Shown here piece after piece: positions 11,649-23,228 of a DNA stretch of 64,000 nt; positions within the stretch are counted from its first letter, which is position 1; every line of letters starts with the position of its first letter. Source of the stretch: Aquilaria yunnanensis. Its lineage: Eukaryota; Streptophyta; Magnoliopsida; Malvales; Thymelaeaceae. The stretch lies in the NCBI GenBank assembly GCA_039654915.1, contig CM077599.1, forward strand, positions 21,761,501 to 21,825,500, written 5' to 3'. The position numbers were made by a program, and so were the translations under genes. The notes under the pieces are model-generated. The model did not search any database, was not told the DNA's origin, and saw only the letters and a list, made by a program, of their open reading frames with translations.

Positions 11649-14600
11649 AATTTGGTCCTCCAAATTTCCTAGGAGCTTAGGAAAGGTATCCGGATAGTTC
11701 TTAAGCATTTCAGTTTCAACCTCCCATGTTGCCTCCTCCTCAGAATGGTTAGTCCATTGGACTTTTACCATCGATATCCACTTACTCCTGAGCTTTCTAG
11801 TGTCCCTTGCCAATATCCGAATTGGTTCTTCCTCATATGTAAGATCTTGGGTAATGGGCACACTAGTGACATGTACCACTTGTTTAGGGTCGGAGACACA
11901 CTTCTTCAACAAGCTTACATGAAATGTGTCATGTACATGTCCCAGCTCAGGTGGTAGTTCTAACTTGTAGGCTACATTTCCTACTCTTGCGAGTATTAGG
12001 TATGGTCCTACATACCTCGGGGCTAATTTTCCCCGCTTACCAAACCTCATTACTCCCTTCATGGGAGATACTTTCAACCACACTTGGTCTCCTGCTTGGA
12101 ACTCCAGGTCTCTTCTTTTCTTGAGGTTGGCATATGATTCTTGCCTATTGTTGGCAGCCTTAATCCTTTCCTGGATTAGCTTAACTTTCCCAGTAGTCTC
12201 TCTTATGAGTTCTGGGCCAATTTCCAACTTATCACCTGGCTCATGCCAGCAGTGTGGAGTTATGCATCTCCTTCCATATAGTGCCTCATAAGGTGCCATG
12301 CCAATCACTGAGTGATGACTATTATTGTACGAAAACTCCACTAAAGGCAAGTGTTTATCCCATTCTCCTTGGAAGTCAATAATACAACACCTCAACATAT
12401 CTTCCAAGGTTTGAATGGTTCTTTCAGTCTGTCCGTCCGTTTGAGGATGGTATGCGGAACTGAATTTTAACTTAGTGCCCATGGCATGGTGCAAGGACTT
12501 CCAGAATCTGGAAACAAATCTTGGGTCTCGATCTGAGACAATGTCGTCTGGTACACCATGTAGCCTTACTATCTCCTTAACATATTGTTGGGCTAACTTC
12601 TCCAAGGAGTCTGTAAGGTTTATGGGCAAAAAGTGGGCTGCCTTAGTCAATCTGTCCACTATGACCCAGATTGTATTACTCTTTCTTCGGGTCAGTGGCA
12701 AACCCACTACAAAGTCCATGGATATGGATCCCCATTTCCTTTCTGGTATAGGTAAGCTCTGTAATTTTCCACCAGGTCTCTGGTGTTCCACTTTGACTTG
12801 CTGACAAGTCATACACTTAGCCACAGAAGCACCAATCTCCTGCTTCATATATGGCCACCAGAAATGGGATCTCAAATTCTTATACATTTTCTGAGCTCCA
12901 GGATGCATACTCATCAAGCTGGAGTGGGCTTCTTCTAGGATTTGTTGCCTAATTCCATTCCTATTTGGCACATAAATCCTATTCTGGAAATATAATATTC
13001 CAGCCTTAAAGGAAAATCCTTGATACAATTTCCCTCGTTTTTGCCCAGAGATCCTGGGAATCTCCTCATCTTGAAGCTGAGCTTCCTGAATTAGGTCTTT
13101 CCATTCAGACCTAATAGTTAGGACCTTTACTTGGTCCATCTCCCAGTGTTTCCATTCCTGGGCCAATTCAGATAAACTGAGTACCTCTGCCTTAGTAGGC
13201 TCTCCAGTGGCTTTGAGTATTCCCGTGTACTTCCTACTGAGAGCATCAGCTACCACATTGGCCTTCCCGGCCGTATACTCGATGACGCACTCAAAATCTT
13301 TTAGGTACTCAAGCCATCTTCTTTGCCTCATGTTCAGGTCCTTTTGTGTAAACAAGTACCTTAGACTCTTGTGGTCTGTGAAGACTTGGAATCTGCCTCC
13401 AAGTAGGTAGTGCCTCCACTGCTTCAGAGCAAAGATCACTGCCGCTAACTCCAGATCATGAACTGGATAATTCTTCTCATGAGGCCTTAATTGTCTTGAC
13501 CCATAGGCTATTGCTTGCTTCCCTTGCATTAAGACACAGCCCAGCCCAACCCGAGAAGCATCAGTGTAAACTATATACTCCTTAGTAGGGTCTGGTAGAA
13601 CCAGTATTGGGGCTGTAGTCAATCTTTCCTTAAGTTCTTGGAAGCTAGCCTCACATTGCTCACTCCACTCAAACTTTTGGTCCTTTCTTGTCAATTGAGT
13701 GAGCGGAGCTGCTAGTACAGAAAACTTGGGCACGAATCTCCTGTAGTAGCCAGCAAGTCCTAGGAAGCTTCTTATGTCCCTCACAGTCTGAGGTTGCTTC
13801 CATTCCAAGACAGCTTTGATTTTCTCGGGATCAACAGCTAATCCATGCTCATTGATCACATGTCCGAGAAACCCAATTTCCTTAGCCCAGAATTGGCACT
13901 TACTTAGTTTGCCATATAACTCATGTTCCTTTAACAGGCTTAGCACCCTTTTCAGGTGCTCCTTATGGGCTTCTTCATCCTTTGAGTACACTAATATGTC
14001 ATCGATAAATACCACAACAAAGTGGTCCAAATAAGCCTTGAACACTCTTTGCATGAGGTCCATGAAAAAGGCTGGCGCATTTGTGAGCCCAAATGGCATC
14101 ACTGTGTACTCAAAGTGACCATATCTGGTTCTGAAAGCTGTCTTTGGGACATCTTCTTCTCTGACTCTCAGCTGGAAGTATCCAGATCTGAGGTCTATTT
14201 TGGAAAAGACCTTAGCTCCCTTTAACTGATCAAATAGATCCTCGATCCTTGGGAGGGGGTACTTATTCTTAATGGTTAGTGCATTGAGCTTCCTGTAATC
14301 GATGCACAACCTAAGGGTTCCATCTTTCTTCTTCACAAAAAGTACAGGTGCTCCCCAAGGAGATGTACTTGGCCTTATGAAACCCTTCTCAAGCAACTCA
14401 TCCAGTTGCTTCTTTAGTTCCACCATTTCAGGAATAGCCATCCTGTAAGGAGCAATAGATGCTGGTGCGGCTCCTGGCACCAATTTGATCTCAAACTCAA
14501 CCTCTCTTGCAGGAGGGAGTCCTGGGAGATCAGTGGGGAACACTTCAGGGAATTCTCTTGCTATGGGTATTTTACCCAGCTCTATTTCAACTTCAGTTCC

Positions 14601-16682
14601 ATTTAACCCTAGGTATTCACCTTTTATTATTAGGGGTATGTGTTCCACCACTTTCAAAAGATGTTCTAGGACTAACCTAGAAGATTTTTTCAAAGATTGA
14701 GGTTTGTGTCCAGGCAGATAAAGTTGCCTGGCATGGCAGTCTATGACTACCCGGTTGGTACTAAGCCAGTTCATACCTAGTATGATATCATATCCATTAG
14801 TATCCAAGATTATTAGGTCGGCTCTAAGCTCTAGCTCACCTAGCCTAAGCATGCAATCTTTTACCATATGGTATGTTATCAAGACCTCGTTCCCGGCAGT
14901 TTTAACCAGGTACATTTTATCCGTATTGCATACTTCTAGGTTCATATCTTTAACTAGCTTAGAGGAAACTATAGATAAAGATGCACCAGTATCAAATAAA
15001 ACTGATACCTCATAACCATTAATAATAATGGTACCTGCAAGAGTTTGCCTGACCAGCCCGGCCTGGTCCATTTCTTCTTCATCGTCCCCAGCTCTGTTGT
15101 CCTCTGGGTCCTCTCGTGCTTTTCTCGAACTCTCAATCTGGAATACTCTTCCAGCAGCTTGAGCTTGTTTATTCCTGCCCTGGGGCATGCTAGGGCCCTG
15201 GTCCCTCCTCGGTGGTGGAGGTATATTGGGCCTCTTTATGGGCAATTGTCTATGTGCCCATCTATTATTGAACCCTCTCGGGGTCCTCTGATCTTCTCCC
15301 TTGGCAGGGCAGTCTTTTACCCAGTGATCCTGGGCGCCGCATTTTAGGCATCCGGAAGTGAGCCTGTAGCATGGCTTTTGGCCATGGAACTTACCACATG
15401 TTTCACATTGTGGCCCGTAGGGGGCTGTGGCCTTCATTCTCTTATCCATTCTTGGCTCATATGCCAAGCTATCTTTTCCTCTCCTTTTAGAGGGCTTTTG
15501 TAGTCTACTGGTACTTCCGGAGCCAATCATGAATTGTCCCCTGAACTCTTGCTCTAGGGCCATAGCCTTCTGTACAATGTCGTGGTATTTGTTGGCTCCT
15601 ACTGCTCTGAGTATTTGCCTCAGCTCTGGCCTAAGTCCTCGAAGGAACCTCTTGGCCTTTATATCCTCTCGATCATCGTACTGTGGTGCATATCTTATGA
15701 GGTTACTGAACCTCTGTTCATATTCTAGTACGGAGAGCTCTTTCTGCTCAAGCAGGTCAAACTCAACCTGCTTTTGGTCTTTCTGTGCTTCACCGATGTA
15801 TTGTTGATGAAACACTTGTTCGAATTCGGGCCATCTCATTGCTCTTCTACTTTGAGCAGGCCGCCTAGCATTTTTGCTAGCATATGTCCTATGGACTGCT
15901 CTCCACCATAACTCAGCATTTCCTTCTAGTTTGAAGGTTGCCAGTAAGACCTTCTGAGAAGCGGAAACCTCCATTCTCTCAAAGATCTTTTCGATCTGGT
16001 TTTTCCAGAATTCTGCTTCATCTGGGTTACAGCTTCCTTTAAATACTGGAGGTTTTAGGGCAAGGAACCCCTCCAATTGGCCTTCTCTTAGGCCCCCAGC
16101 ATTATCAATATTGGGCCTCCCTCTTTGCGCCCTCACTGCCCTGGTGGTGGCAGTGAGTTGGGTAGGTCCATCAATATCCTCCATGTCTAGCTCTTCTGCA
16201 TCTGGACTTTCTTCCTCTTCTTCTCTTAATTCTTGTTGGATCTCAGATCTTATTCTTCTTGCTCGTGGGTTTCTTCTTTCTTCGTCCTCATCATCGCCAT
16301 TCTCGCTAGCTTGATCATCGAGTACTGGTTCTTTTCCTGGCCTCCTTCTCATTGGTGGCTCTCTTTGCTGCCCAGCAGGCTCTGGGACTTGGGCTTGACC
16401 CCTTGCCAGGATCTGCATGCTAGCTGCTAATTGGGCCATATTGGCCTGCATAGCTTCCATCATTGCTTCCATTCTTGCTTCTCTTCTTTCTTGGGCATTA
16501 ATGCTAGGCCCAGTAACATTAGCCCTGATGGGCTCATAAGGCCTGACTTGGGCCTCTGGCACAAAGCCAGCATTTTCATTCCCTTGATGGGAATTTTCAT
16601 TTCCATTTCGGCCTCGGTTCATATTTCTGGTTCTCATCCTACAATTAACAACAAGCAAGGCACACAATTGCTCAATATTCAT
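11643..16682 (-). CDS. Chromovirus Gag-Pol polyprotein, 1679 aa
   Basis: A single uninterrupted ORF from about 90 nt after the primer site to the polypurine tract. In order: Gag capsid-like region (about residues 200-400), a Cys-rich knuckle [14 protein letters not shown] (about 445), aspartic protease with FDTGAS (about 560), reverse transcriptase with FIDDILVYS (about 890), RNase H starting YTDAS (about 1037), and integrase with an HHCC zinc domain (HPGAQKMY near 1257, CMTC) and catalytic D near 1321, D near 1382 (SDRDP) and E near 1418 (TDGQTERT), spacing that fits D,D35E. The last ~70 residues, containing [16 protein letters not shown], look like a chromodomain, which marks chromoviruses. 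No frameshift or stop separates gag and pol. All catalytic motifs that I can see are intact. The first Met was chosen; a downstream Met at residue 16 is also possible. Confidence 0.95.
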   Translation of the reverse strand: MNIEQLCALLVVNCRMRTRNMNRGRNGNENSHQGNENAGFVPEAQVRPYEPIRANVTGPSINAQERREARMEAMMEAMQANMAQLAASMQILARGQAQVPEPAGQQREPPMRRRPGKEPVLDDQASENGDDEDEERRNPRARRIRSEIQQELREEEEESPDAEELDMEDIDGPTQLTATTRAVRAQRGRPNIDNAGGLREGQLEGFLALKPPVFKGSCNPDEAEFWKNQIEKIFERMEVSASQKVLLATFKLEGNAELWWRAVHRTYASKNARRPAQSRRAMRWPEFEQVFHQQYIGEAQKDQKQVEFDLLEQKELSVLEYEQRFSNLIRYAPQYDDREDIKAKRFLRGLRPELRQILRAVGANKYHDIVQKAMALEQEFRGQFMIGSGSTSRLQKPSKRRGKDSLAYEPRMDKRMKATAPYGPQCETCGKFHGQKPCYRLTSGCLKCGAQDHWVKDCPAKGEDQRTPRGFNNRWAHRQLPIKRPNIPPPPRRDQGPSMPQGRNKQAQAAGRVFQIESSRKAREDPEDNRAGDDEEEMDQAGLVRQTLAGTIIINGYEVSVLFDTGASLSIVSSKLVKDMNLEVCNTDKMYLVKTAGNEVLITYHMVKDCMLRLGELELRADLIILDTNGYDIILGMNWLSTNRVVIDCHARQLYLPGHKPQSLKKSSRLVLEHLLKVVEHIPLIIKGEYLGLNGTEVEIELGKIPIAREFPEVFPTDLPGLPPAREVEFEIKLVPGAAPASIAPYRMAIPEMVELKKQLDELLEKGFIRPSTSPWGAPVLFVKKKDGTLRLCIDYRKLNALTIKNKYPLPRIEDLFDQLKGAKVFSKIDLRSGYFQLRVREEDVPKTAFRTRYGHFEYTVMPFGLTNAPAFFMDLMQRVFKAYLDHFVVVFIDDILVYSKDEEAHKEHLKRVLSLLKEHELYGKLSKCQFWAKEIGFLGHVINEHGLAVDPEKIKAVLEWKQPQTVRDIRSFLGLAGYYRRFVPKFSVLAAPLTQLTRKDQKFEWSEQCEASFQELKERLTTAPILVLPDPTKEYIVYTDASRVGLGCVLMQGKQAIAYGSRQLRPHEKNYPVHDLELAAVIFALKQWRHYLLGGRFQVFTDHKSLRYLFTQKDLNMRQRRWLEYLKDFECVIEYTAGKANVVADALSRKYTGILKATGEPTKAEVLSLSELAQEWKHWEMDQVKVLTIRSEWKDLIQEAQLQDEEIPRISGQKRGKLYQGFSFKAGILYFQNRIYVPNRNGIRQQILEEAHSSLMSMHPGAQKMYKNLRSHFWWPYMKQEIGASVAKCMTCQQVKVEHQRPGGKLQSLPIPERKWGSISMDFVVGLPLTRRKSNTIWVIVDRLTKAAHFLPINLTDSLEKLAQQYVKEIVRLHGVPDDIVSDRDPRFVSRFWKSLHHAMGTKLKFSSAYHPQTDGQTERTIQTLEDMLRCCIIDFQGEWDKHLPLVEFSYNNSHHSVIGMAPYEALYGRRCITPHCWHEPGDKLEIGPELIRETTGKVKLIQERIKAANNRQESYANLKKRRDLEFQAGDQVWLKVSPMKGVMRFGKRGKLAPRYVGPYLILARVGNVAYKLELPPELGHVHDTFHVSLLKKCVSDPKQVVHVTSVPITQDLTYEEEPIRILARDTRKLRSKWISMVKVQWTNHSEEEATWEVETEMLKNYPDTFPKLLGNLEDQIS

Positions 16683-16769
16683 AAATATTCATTAGTGGAC
16701 TTAACCTATGTGGGAACAAGTCTGTACTAAGAATCATAGACCAAAACTTTGGTCCTTAAGAGCAAACTT

Positions 16770-16781
16770 GCTCTGATACCA
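16770..16781 (-). other. Primer-binding site, tRNA-iMet
   Basis: The minus strand reads tggtatcagagc three bases after the 5' LTR end, the standard complement of the plant initiator Met tRNA 3' end. Confidence 0.9.
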
Positions 16782-16784
16782 AGC

Positions 16785-19520
16785 TGTCGTGCCCTAAACT
16801 GCCCCTGGCCCATCCGGGCCCAATTATCTAAAACATGCAGCGGAAGTTTAATTAAACTGAAGGGACTTTTATTACTGACTAAGGCTTATGGGCACGAACC
16901 CCAGGATACTTACTGGTACTAGCTTGTTATGTTCTTATTAAAGGTTTAAGTTTAAGTGCTCTTGGAAACAAACTAGCACCTATGTGGATTTCATGTGTTC
17001 ATTTTCATGGTATTTACCAAGCTTTAGCCAAGATTATGCATGGCATCCAAAATACCAACTTAAGTTTGAAAACTTATTTTCATGCATATGCTTTGCATGC
17101 TTATGTGTTTTGGTGTTCACTAGTGCACATAATCACTTAATGCCTTTAGATGCAACTAATGCTTAGGCATATATTAATTCACATACGTGCACTTGAATTC
17201 CTTATTAGCCAATCTTTACACATGCATCCAATTTCATGCTTCTCCAAGTTTATTTGCATGTTTTTCTTTGAGTGCGCATACAAAGCCAAACATAGCATGC
17301 TTTCAACAAAAACATGGGCTTATGGGCCTTTTCCATACTTAACATGCATATGGCCCAAAATTAACCAAGAACATATTCAAATTTTCTAATTTCTTATTTA
17401 AGCCCAAAACATGCATTTAAGCCCAATTTATACATGCTTCCGATTTTCATGAAAATCATACTTCCATAAAACATGCATGGGCCTTGGTAAGTCCACCAAG
17501 CAATAAAAACACCCAAAGTGTCCATAGTCCATATTACAAGCCCAAAATACTAAGTTTGGCCAAATTTTAGCTAAGTCCATAAATTTGGTCATTTAACTAA
17601 GACCAACTATTACATGCTTAAAAGCTAGCCATAATCCAAAGAACACAAATCCACCTTAAGACGTTGTTCCCACAGTTTCTAGACTCGTAGTCCTGCACAC
17701 AAAGTCCACATTTTATTAACTTGATTTTCAAGCAACTAAAGGTAAATACTTAGAATAAATTGAGCAAATAGTATTTACATACTCAACCTCAACACCACAG
17801 AAAGAGTACTTAGGACTCTTAGCTCAATCTTTCGAGCACACTTTTTCCTACAAAGGTAGAGTAGGGCGGGTGAGATTTAAATCTCAATAAGGATTCCGTA
17901 TGGCTTCCAAAGCCTAACATATGGCCTTTATGGCCTAACATATGCCAAGAATGTAATGGCAATAAATATTCCAAAAATCCTGCAAAGAAAACATAAAGAC
18001 AAAGAAAACACAAAGATACATGTATATACAATAATAATCGAAATCGGGGGTTAGCATGCATAACAAATTCATAGAAGCACACAAACACACGCCACTTAAC
18101 ACCTTGATTTACAGAAGGGCAGCAAGCATCCCTCAAGTTTTATTTCATTAATTTCACATACTTTTCATTTTCGGAGATCTCACTTAGCATAGGAATTTAA
18201 GGTGGCCTACTTAAATCCTAGCCCATAATGCTTGCTTACTTAACTTAGCTCATGAGCGATACAGAATTGCCGAAGCAATAATTTAACTTATGCCCTCTTA
18301 GCACACCTAGGATCATATGGTTCTTTGACCATCACCTAGGGGCCCGAATACTCAAAGAGTATAGGAATCCTTACCAATACCGAAAGCTTCTTAGAAGCTT
18401 ATTTTCCTTCGATTTCCTCGCTTGTTGGTTTCTAGAAATGATTTTCTAGCACAAGAACCAAAATGGCCAAATAAATTAGTAATCCATAAAATACCAAGAA
18501 CACTTGGTAATTATCTTAAAGAAATCAAAATACCAAGAATACTTGGTTCACACTTACGAAACCTCGACTAGGAGGTGAGACCGAATTTTTGTGTGCTTGA
18601 TGTTCTTCAAATTTTCTTCTTGATTCTTCCTCCCAATGAGCTTAGAAGCTCATATACACAAAGAACTCCTTGAGAAGAGTTCAAAACCTCTAAGAAATAA
18701 AGATGGCCAAATTTCTCTCCTTGGTTTTCTTTGAATCTTTTACTTGATTCTTGCTCTTTGGGTGTTTAGAGCATGAATTCCACCAAGAACACTTGGTTTT
18801 AATTTATGGAAGGGTGATTTCTAGTGATGGCAGAATTTTTGGAGGAAGGAGAAGAGTTAGAAATGTTCTTGGAGAGAAGAACAAGTGTTGGCCAAAACTA
18901 GAGAGAAGGGAGAGAGAGTTTGTAGAGAGAGATTGAAGAAAGAGAGTGAAATGGCTTGAATGAGGTGAGATGAGTGAAGAAATGTATTTTGTTGAATGGG
19001 GGAGTGTATGTACGGTTATGGGTGTCCAAAATGGGTGGGAATAATGCCTTAGTGGAGTAATAATTCAAATGGGAAGTGGGAGACAAAGTGGGGGGACAAA
19101 TTGGAAGAGTTGGTGAAGTTAAATGATGAAGTGGTGAAGGTGGGGGACAAAGGTGAGTGGAGGTGTGGGTGGAGGTGGAGGTGGCATAAAATATATTATT
19201 TTGAATGGACATGGCTAGCCATGGCATCCAAGGCCATGAAAATGGGTCAATTCCCCACTTAGTCCTCCAATCTTTTGAATTTGGGCAATTGAGCCCAACT
19301 TACAACAATTCCTTTGTTCAATTAAGTCCTTCATCTTCGAAATCCACCATTTTCACCATTATTTTTCTTGGCCTAAGCCAAGCTTAATTTCATGAATCCT
19401 TAACACTTAATTTAATGTCCCCTCACATTAATTCAGCTAAATTCCCAAATTAGGAAAATTCTTTGGCTCCCAATCCACTTACCCCAGGACCTAATCAGTT
19501 TGGATTTTCTGGGCATTACA
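16785..19520 (-). repeat. 5' LTR of the chromovirus
   Basis: 2736 bp, a near-exact copy of 8895-11630. It is followed at 19521 by the second ggaac target copy and resumption of the host hairpin repeat. Confidence 0.95.
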
Positions 19521-20090
19521 GGAACTCTCCTATCGTTTGAAGGAAAATTGATTGTTTTTTAGGTTAAGGGCCCTACCTTAGAACCTCGATGATAGGAACT
19601 CTCCTATCATTTGAAGGAAAATTGATTGTTTTGAGGTTAAGGGTCCTACCTTAGAACCTCGATGATAGGAACTCTCCTATCGTTTGAAGGAAAATTGATG
19701 ACCTTGAGGTTAAGGGCCCTACCTTAGAACCTCGATGATAGGAACTCTCCTATCGTTTGAAGGAAGATTGATGATTTTGAGGTTAAGGGCCCTACCTTAG
19801 AACCTCGACAATAGGAACTCTCCTATCGTTTGAAGTAAAATTGATTGTTTTGAGGTTAAGGGTCCTACCTTAGAACCTTGACGATAAGAACTCTCCTATC
19901 GTTTGAAGGAAAATTGATGATTTTGAGGTTAAGGGCCCTACCTTAGAACCTCGATGATAAGAACTCTCCTATCGTTTAAAGGAAAATTGATTGTTTTTGA
20001 GGTTAAGGGCCCTACCTTAGAACCTCGATGATAGGAACTTTCCTATCGTTGAAAATTTGATTGAATGAGGTTAAGGAACTCTCCTTGAAC
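19521..20090 (-). repeat. Tandem ~73-bp hairpin repeats, proximal block
   Basis: Continuation of the array at 8105-8894, about seven or eight more units with the same tcctatcg hairpin arm and gaggttaaggg box. The last unit fades into a non-repeated segment (about 20090-20610) shared with element 2 at about 46720-47238, which is the region downstream of the LOG-like gene. Confidence 0.9.
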
Positions 20091-20610
20091 ATCGAGCGAA
20101 ATTTATATGAAAGCAATTAGAATTGGAATAATTTTCTTCGAAAGTGTGAATTTTCATAATAGGTGAGTGCAAAAATTTAAACTTCGATAAGATGAGTGAA
20201 TCTTGATGATGACAATAACACTAACAAATTATGTAAAGGGAACGGATGTTTGGAATCAATATTCAAGGTTTATCTAATATTTTCTTCAGTAAATATAGAT
20301 TCCCTTGTGAGATATGTCATCCGAATAAGGTTAAAGCTTAATTACCCCAAAATGTTATGCCTAGTAGACCTAATAGGATGCGTCTCAAGAGTAACAAAAA
20401 TTACTCTTTACTCAGCCATTCCAACCTAAAGGCATTGTCGCATGGTTTTAATATCAGCATGGATGACACTATCTTATAAAAAAAAGAAATTCCCTGGAAA
20501 GAAAAACTGAAACGCGAAAGAAAATGCTGATAATAAAACTAAAGGACAAGAAAAACGGATCAGATCGCTTCTTTCTTCCACAATACTTCAACAGGGTGAG
20601 TAGAGGACCA

Positions 20611-21240
20611 TTATGGGAGTGAACTGGTCGGGAAAGACTGTCGTGTCCAGTCTATCTGAATCATTGCTGGATCTGGTTCAGGAACAAAAGCTTGTATTTT
20701 ATCTAGCAATTCTTCAGCAGTTGTTGCGGATATTATAATTCGCCGTGCCACTCTTGATATGAAATTCTTCTGCATAGCATAATCCATAAAAGCTATCAGA
20801 CCTGTAAAGAAATTGTTATCATTCAAAATCCCAATGGGTTTCTTATGCAAATTAAGTTGGGCCATGGAAGCAATTTGGAAAACTTCTCCCAATGTGCCAA
20901 AACCACCTGGTAGAGCAATAAAAGCATCAGCATTTAAAAGCATTTGTAACGCACGCTCTTGCAAATTTTTAACCACTAATTCTTCTCCAATCGTGCCCCC
21001 AGAAACAAATTTCAAAGGTCCAGGGATGATGCCCAAAACTTGACTTCCTCCTAAAGATGCTGCTGATGCTACACCTCCTATTAATCCGACACTACCTCCT
21101 CCATAAACTAAATGTATTTTTCGCTCAGCTAATACTTTACCCAGATGGTTGGCTGCCTTTAAATACTCTTCATCTTTTCCAGGAAAAGCCCCAGAAAATA
21201 CACAAATACTTCGGGATTTACGAGTTGGGGTTTTCTCCAT
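20611..21240 (-). CDS. LOG-like cytokinin riboside 5'-monophosphate phosphoribohydrolase, retrotransposon cargo (element 1)
   Basis: LOG enzymes release active cytokinin base from its nucleotide in one step. The predicted 209-residue product is the usual size of plant LOGs and starts MEKTPTRK. The frame stays open another 29 codons upstream (to 21327), but that extension is unlike LOG and lies across a TATA box, so I prefer the Met at 21240. Seen: Rossmann-type start (SICVFSGAFPG), GGGSVGLIGG (about 47-56), NLQER with the family Arg near 96, and PGGFGTLGE (111-119), the lysine-decarboxylase-like/LOG signature. There are no introns, whereas I recall plant LOG genes as having several; this points to capture through an RNA intermediate. 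The C-terminal half differs from the element 2 copy more than the N-terminal half. Activity is not proven; a LOG-fold protein with altered function is possible. Confidence 0.88.
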   Translation of the reverse strand: MEKTPTRKSRSICVFSGAFPGKDEEYLKAANHLGKVLAERKIHLVYGGGSVGLIGGVASAASLGGSQVLGIIPGPLKFVSGGTIGEELVVKNLQERALQMLLNADAFIALPGGFGTLGEVFQIASMAQLNLHKKPIGILNDNNFFTGLIAFMDYAMQKNFISRVARRIIISATTAEELLDKIQAFVPEPDPAMIQIDWTRQSFPTSSLP

Positions 21241-21272
21241 TCCTATCCTTACCCTTGTGAGAAAAGATGATA

Positions 21273-21297
21273 TATTTATAGAGATGAAGAGATAAGG
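21273..21297 (-). promoter_or_regulatory. TATA module upstream of LOG-like gene (element 1)
   Basis: The minus strand reads cttatctcttcatctctata then aata. The same layout (ttatc, ctt or cttt, catc, a/c-ctataaat) precedes the first two zinc-finger-like genes. The TATA lies about 35 nt before the chosen ATG, so the transcript would have a very short leader. Confidence 0.55.
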
Positions 21298-21329
21298 CAA
21301 TAATTTTATTTTCATGAATGGATACATTA

Positions 21330-21890
21330 TTGCTAGCTATACACAATAGTCACGAGTACGACTCTGGTCAGGTATGGGTACACTATCGTTAAAAAAGGAG
21401 GAAAATTTTCAAAATAGTTACTGGCATGTACAGTAGTCACTACTGTAGCTTACGTCAGGAGTAGGTACGTGATTGTTGGAAGAGAAGGAAAATTTCAAAA
21501 GTGGCAGCTATATACAGTAGTCCGTGTCAGGAGTGGGTACATTATTGCCAAAGGAGAAGGAAAATTTCAAAAGCGACAGCTAGCATGTACAGTATCGTGA
21601 CTATGGCTCATGTCAGGAGTGGATACATTATCGCCGAAAGGGGAGGAAAATTTCAAAAGCGACAGCTAGCACGTACAGTAATCGTGACTTTGGTTCACGT
21701 CAGGAGTGGATACATTATTACCAAAAGGGGAGGAAAATTTCAAAAGCGACAGCTAGCACGTATAGTAATCGTGACTTTGGTTCACGTCAGGAGTGGATAC
21801 ATTATTACCAAAAGGGGAGGAAAATTTCAAAAGCGACAGCTAGCACGTACAGTAATCGTGACTTTGATCCTCCTCTTCCACTGGCTTTGC
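21330..21890 (-). repeat. ~87-bp tandem repeats between LOG-like gene and zinc-finger-like gene A
   Basis: About six units, the last three nearly identical, each with aaaatttcaaaagcgacagc and a cgtcaggagtgg core. The unit resembles the segments between the zinc-finger-like genes (for example 22555-22650), so it looks like an amplified piece of the shared upstream region of the cassette. The plus-strand open frame over it exists only because 87 is divisible by three. Confidence 0.8.
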
Positions 21891-21914
21891 GTCCAGTAAT
21901 GGCTTCAATGCTTT

Positions 21915-22463
21915 CTATGAATCGGTGATTTGCATCTCATCTAGCTTTTTCACAAACTGGCAAACAGGGTCGTTTAGGGTCAGATTCCCAAGACTGTAAC
22001 GTTCTCGTTCTTTTTGGAGAATTATCCATAATCCAACAACCTCAAATTGCACTATTCCGCAAGAATGCGCTTCAAGAACCTCTCGGATATCTTCCAGAGA
22101 TTCCTTACGCAAGCCATTCTTGATGAATTTTATTCTATCTTCACGATTTCTGGTAATCACTCCTGGAGAACGACATTTAGCACCGCAAATCCACCATCCA
22201 CAATTGTGACAGACGCCTAGCCTCTTTGCTCTTCTCTTTTTGGCATAAGCGCTTTTACCAAAGTCGGGCATACGGGGAAAGAACGCATCTGGAACTTCAC
22301 CAGCCGAACGAACCTTAGCTTCGATTAGCCATCGCACATTATCAGGAATGCCTTTGTGCATAAATAGTCGGAATCGTTCACATCTAGCTTGATAAATCTT
22401 TTTAAGAACATTTATTGGGAAGGAAGGAAAATACTTTCGTAAGGCGGAAAGAGAAGACTCCAT
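21915..22463 (-). CDS. Zinc-finger-like cargo protein A (element 1), 182 aa; resembles carlavirus-type nucleic-acid-binding proteins
   Basis: An upstream in-frame Met (22478) exists, but alignment with its two paralogues supports the Met at 22463 (MESSLSALRKYFPSFP). Layout: conserved N-terminal half rich in basic residues (KKIYQARCER), then GKSAYAKKRRAKRLGVC, an Arg/Lys patch (75-81) running into C85-x2-C88-x4-C93-x3-C97, then a helical region (FIKNGLRKESLEDI) and a conserved tail (LNDPVCQFVKKLD). The order 'YA-basic patch-RRA-x2-LG-x-C-x2-C' resembles the cysteine-rich nucleic-acid-binding proteins of carlaviruses and related flexiviruses, several of which suppress RNA silencing. That link is from memory; Cys spacing in the second half is shorter than in the viral family. 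The orthologue in element 2 differs mostly by conservative changes, suggesting selection on the protein. Confidence 0.8.
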   Translation of the reverse strand: MESSLSALRKYFPSFPINVLKKIYQARCERFRLFMHKGIPDNVRWLIEAKVRSAGEVPDAFFPRMPDFGKSAYAKKRRAKRLGVCHNCGWWICGAKCRSPGVITRNREDRIKFIKNGLRKESLEDIREVLEAHSCGIVQFEVVGLWIILQKERERYSLGNLTLNDPVCQFVKKLDEMQITDS

Positions 22464-22521
22464 TGATGAAGGAGGCAAAGAAAGAAATTAGTGATTGTAG
22501 GAAACGAAAATAACTAACACA

Positions 22522-22545
22522 TATTTATAGTGATGAAAGGGATAA
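22522..22545 (-). promoter_or_regulatory. TATA module upstream of gene A (element 1)
   Basis: The minus strand reads ttatccctttcatcactata then aata, about 60-65 nt before the chosen ATG. The same module precedes gene B and the LOG-like gene and is kept in element 2, so gene A may have its own promoter. Confidence 0.6.
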
Positions 22546-22679
22546 TGCGTTAATTACACTTACAGAAGCAAGTACATTATTGTCAAAAGAAAAGACAAAT
22601 GACAGCTTATATGTACAGGAATCATGACCGTGACTCTCATCTTCCACTGATTCATGTCCAGTAATGGCTTCAATGCCTT

Positions 22680-23228
22680 CTATAAGTCGGGGATTTGCTT
22701 CCCATCCAGTTTTCTTACAAACTGACAAACAGGGTCGTTTAAAATCACATTCCCAAGACTGTAACGGTTTCGTTCTTTATGGTAAGTCCTCCATAAACCG
22801 ATAATTTCACCTTGCACTTTTCCACAAGAATGCGTTTCAAGAGTCTCTCGGATATCTTCCAGAGACTCCTTACGCAGGCCATTCTTAATGAATTTTCTTT
22901 TATCTTCACGATTTATGGAGATGTATCCTAAAGAGCGACATTTAGTATTACAATTCCATCGCCCACATTTATAACACACGCCTAGTCTCTTTGCTCTTCG
23001 CCTTTTGGCATAACGGTTTTTACCTAAACCGGGCATGCGGGGCATAAATGCATCTGGAACTTCACCCGCCAAACGGACCTTAGCTTCAATTATCCACTGC
23101 ACATTATCGGGAATGCCTTTGCGTGTAAAAACTCTGATTCTTTCACATCTAGCAAGGTAGATCTTTTTAAGGACTTTTAGTGGGAGGGAAGGAAAGTATT
23201 TTCGCAGTACAGAAAGAGTAGAATCCAT
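22680..23228 (-). CDS. Zinc-finger-like cargo protein B (element 1), 182 aa
   Basis: Paralogue of gene A, exactly the same length, starting MDSTLSVLRKYFPSLP. It has the same basic patch (YAKRRRAKRLGVC) and the four-Cys motif CYKCGRWNCNTKC (C-x2-C-x4-C-x3-C), the FIKNGLRKESLEDIRETLE helix, an HSCG tetrapeptide and a conserved LNDPVCQFVRKLD tail. Start-to-start spacing to gene A is 765 bp in both elements, and the downstream flank (atcttccactg, tccagtaatgg) is repeated too, so the whole gene unit was tandemly duplicated. The product is probably a small nucleic-acid-binding protein; function is untested. Confidence 0.8.
   Translation of the reverse strand: MDSTLSVLRKYFPSLPLKVLKKIYLARCERIRVFTRKGIPDNVQWIIEAKVRLAGEVPDAFMPRMPGLGKNRYAKRRRAKRLGVCYKCGRWNCNTKCRSLGYISINREDKRKFIKNGLRKESLEDIRETLETHSCGKVQGEIIGLWRTYHKERNRYSLGNVILNDPVCQFVRKLDGKQIPDL

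Larger units (their letters stand above)
8895..19520 (-). mobile_element. Complete Ty3/gypsy chromovirus, Tekay/Del-like, nested in element 1
   Basis: 10,626 bp with 2736-bp LTRs (8895-11630 and 16785-19520), TG...CA ends and a 5-bp target duplication ggaac (8890-8894 and 19521-19525). The primer site pairs with initiator Met tRNA, the polypurine tract abuts the 3' LTR, and one intact gag-pol ORF lies between. I saw only one LTR difference (t at 10804, g at 18694), so insertion is very recent. It landed in a hairpin-repeat unit of element 1. With an intact polyprotein and intact LTRs it could be autonomous and active. Confidence 0.95.

Noticed and set aside
12061..16730. Many plus-strand frames opposite the chromovirus gag-pol
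   Set aside because: Shadow frames of a strongly coding minus strand.
20196..20429. 77-codon plus-strand frame kept in both elements (also 46825-47058)
   Set aside because: Antisense to the cassette, in the region downstream of LOG, no motif; conservation is explained by overall similarity of the two young elements.
21501..21899. 132-codon plus-strand frame of 29-residue repeats
   Set aside because: Read through the 87-bp tandem repeats opposite to the cargo genes; degenerate in element 2.
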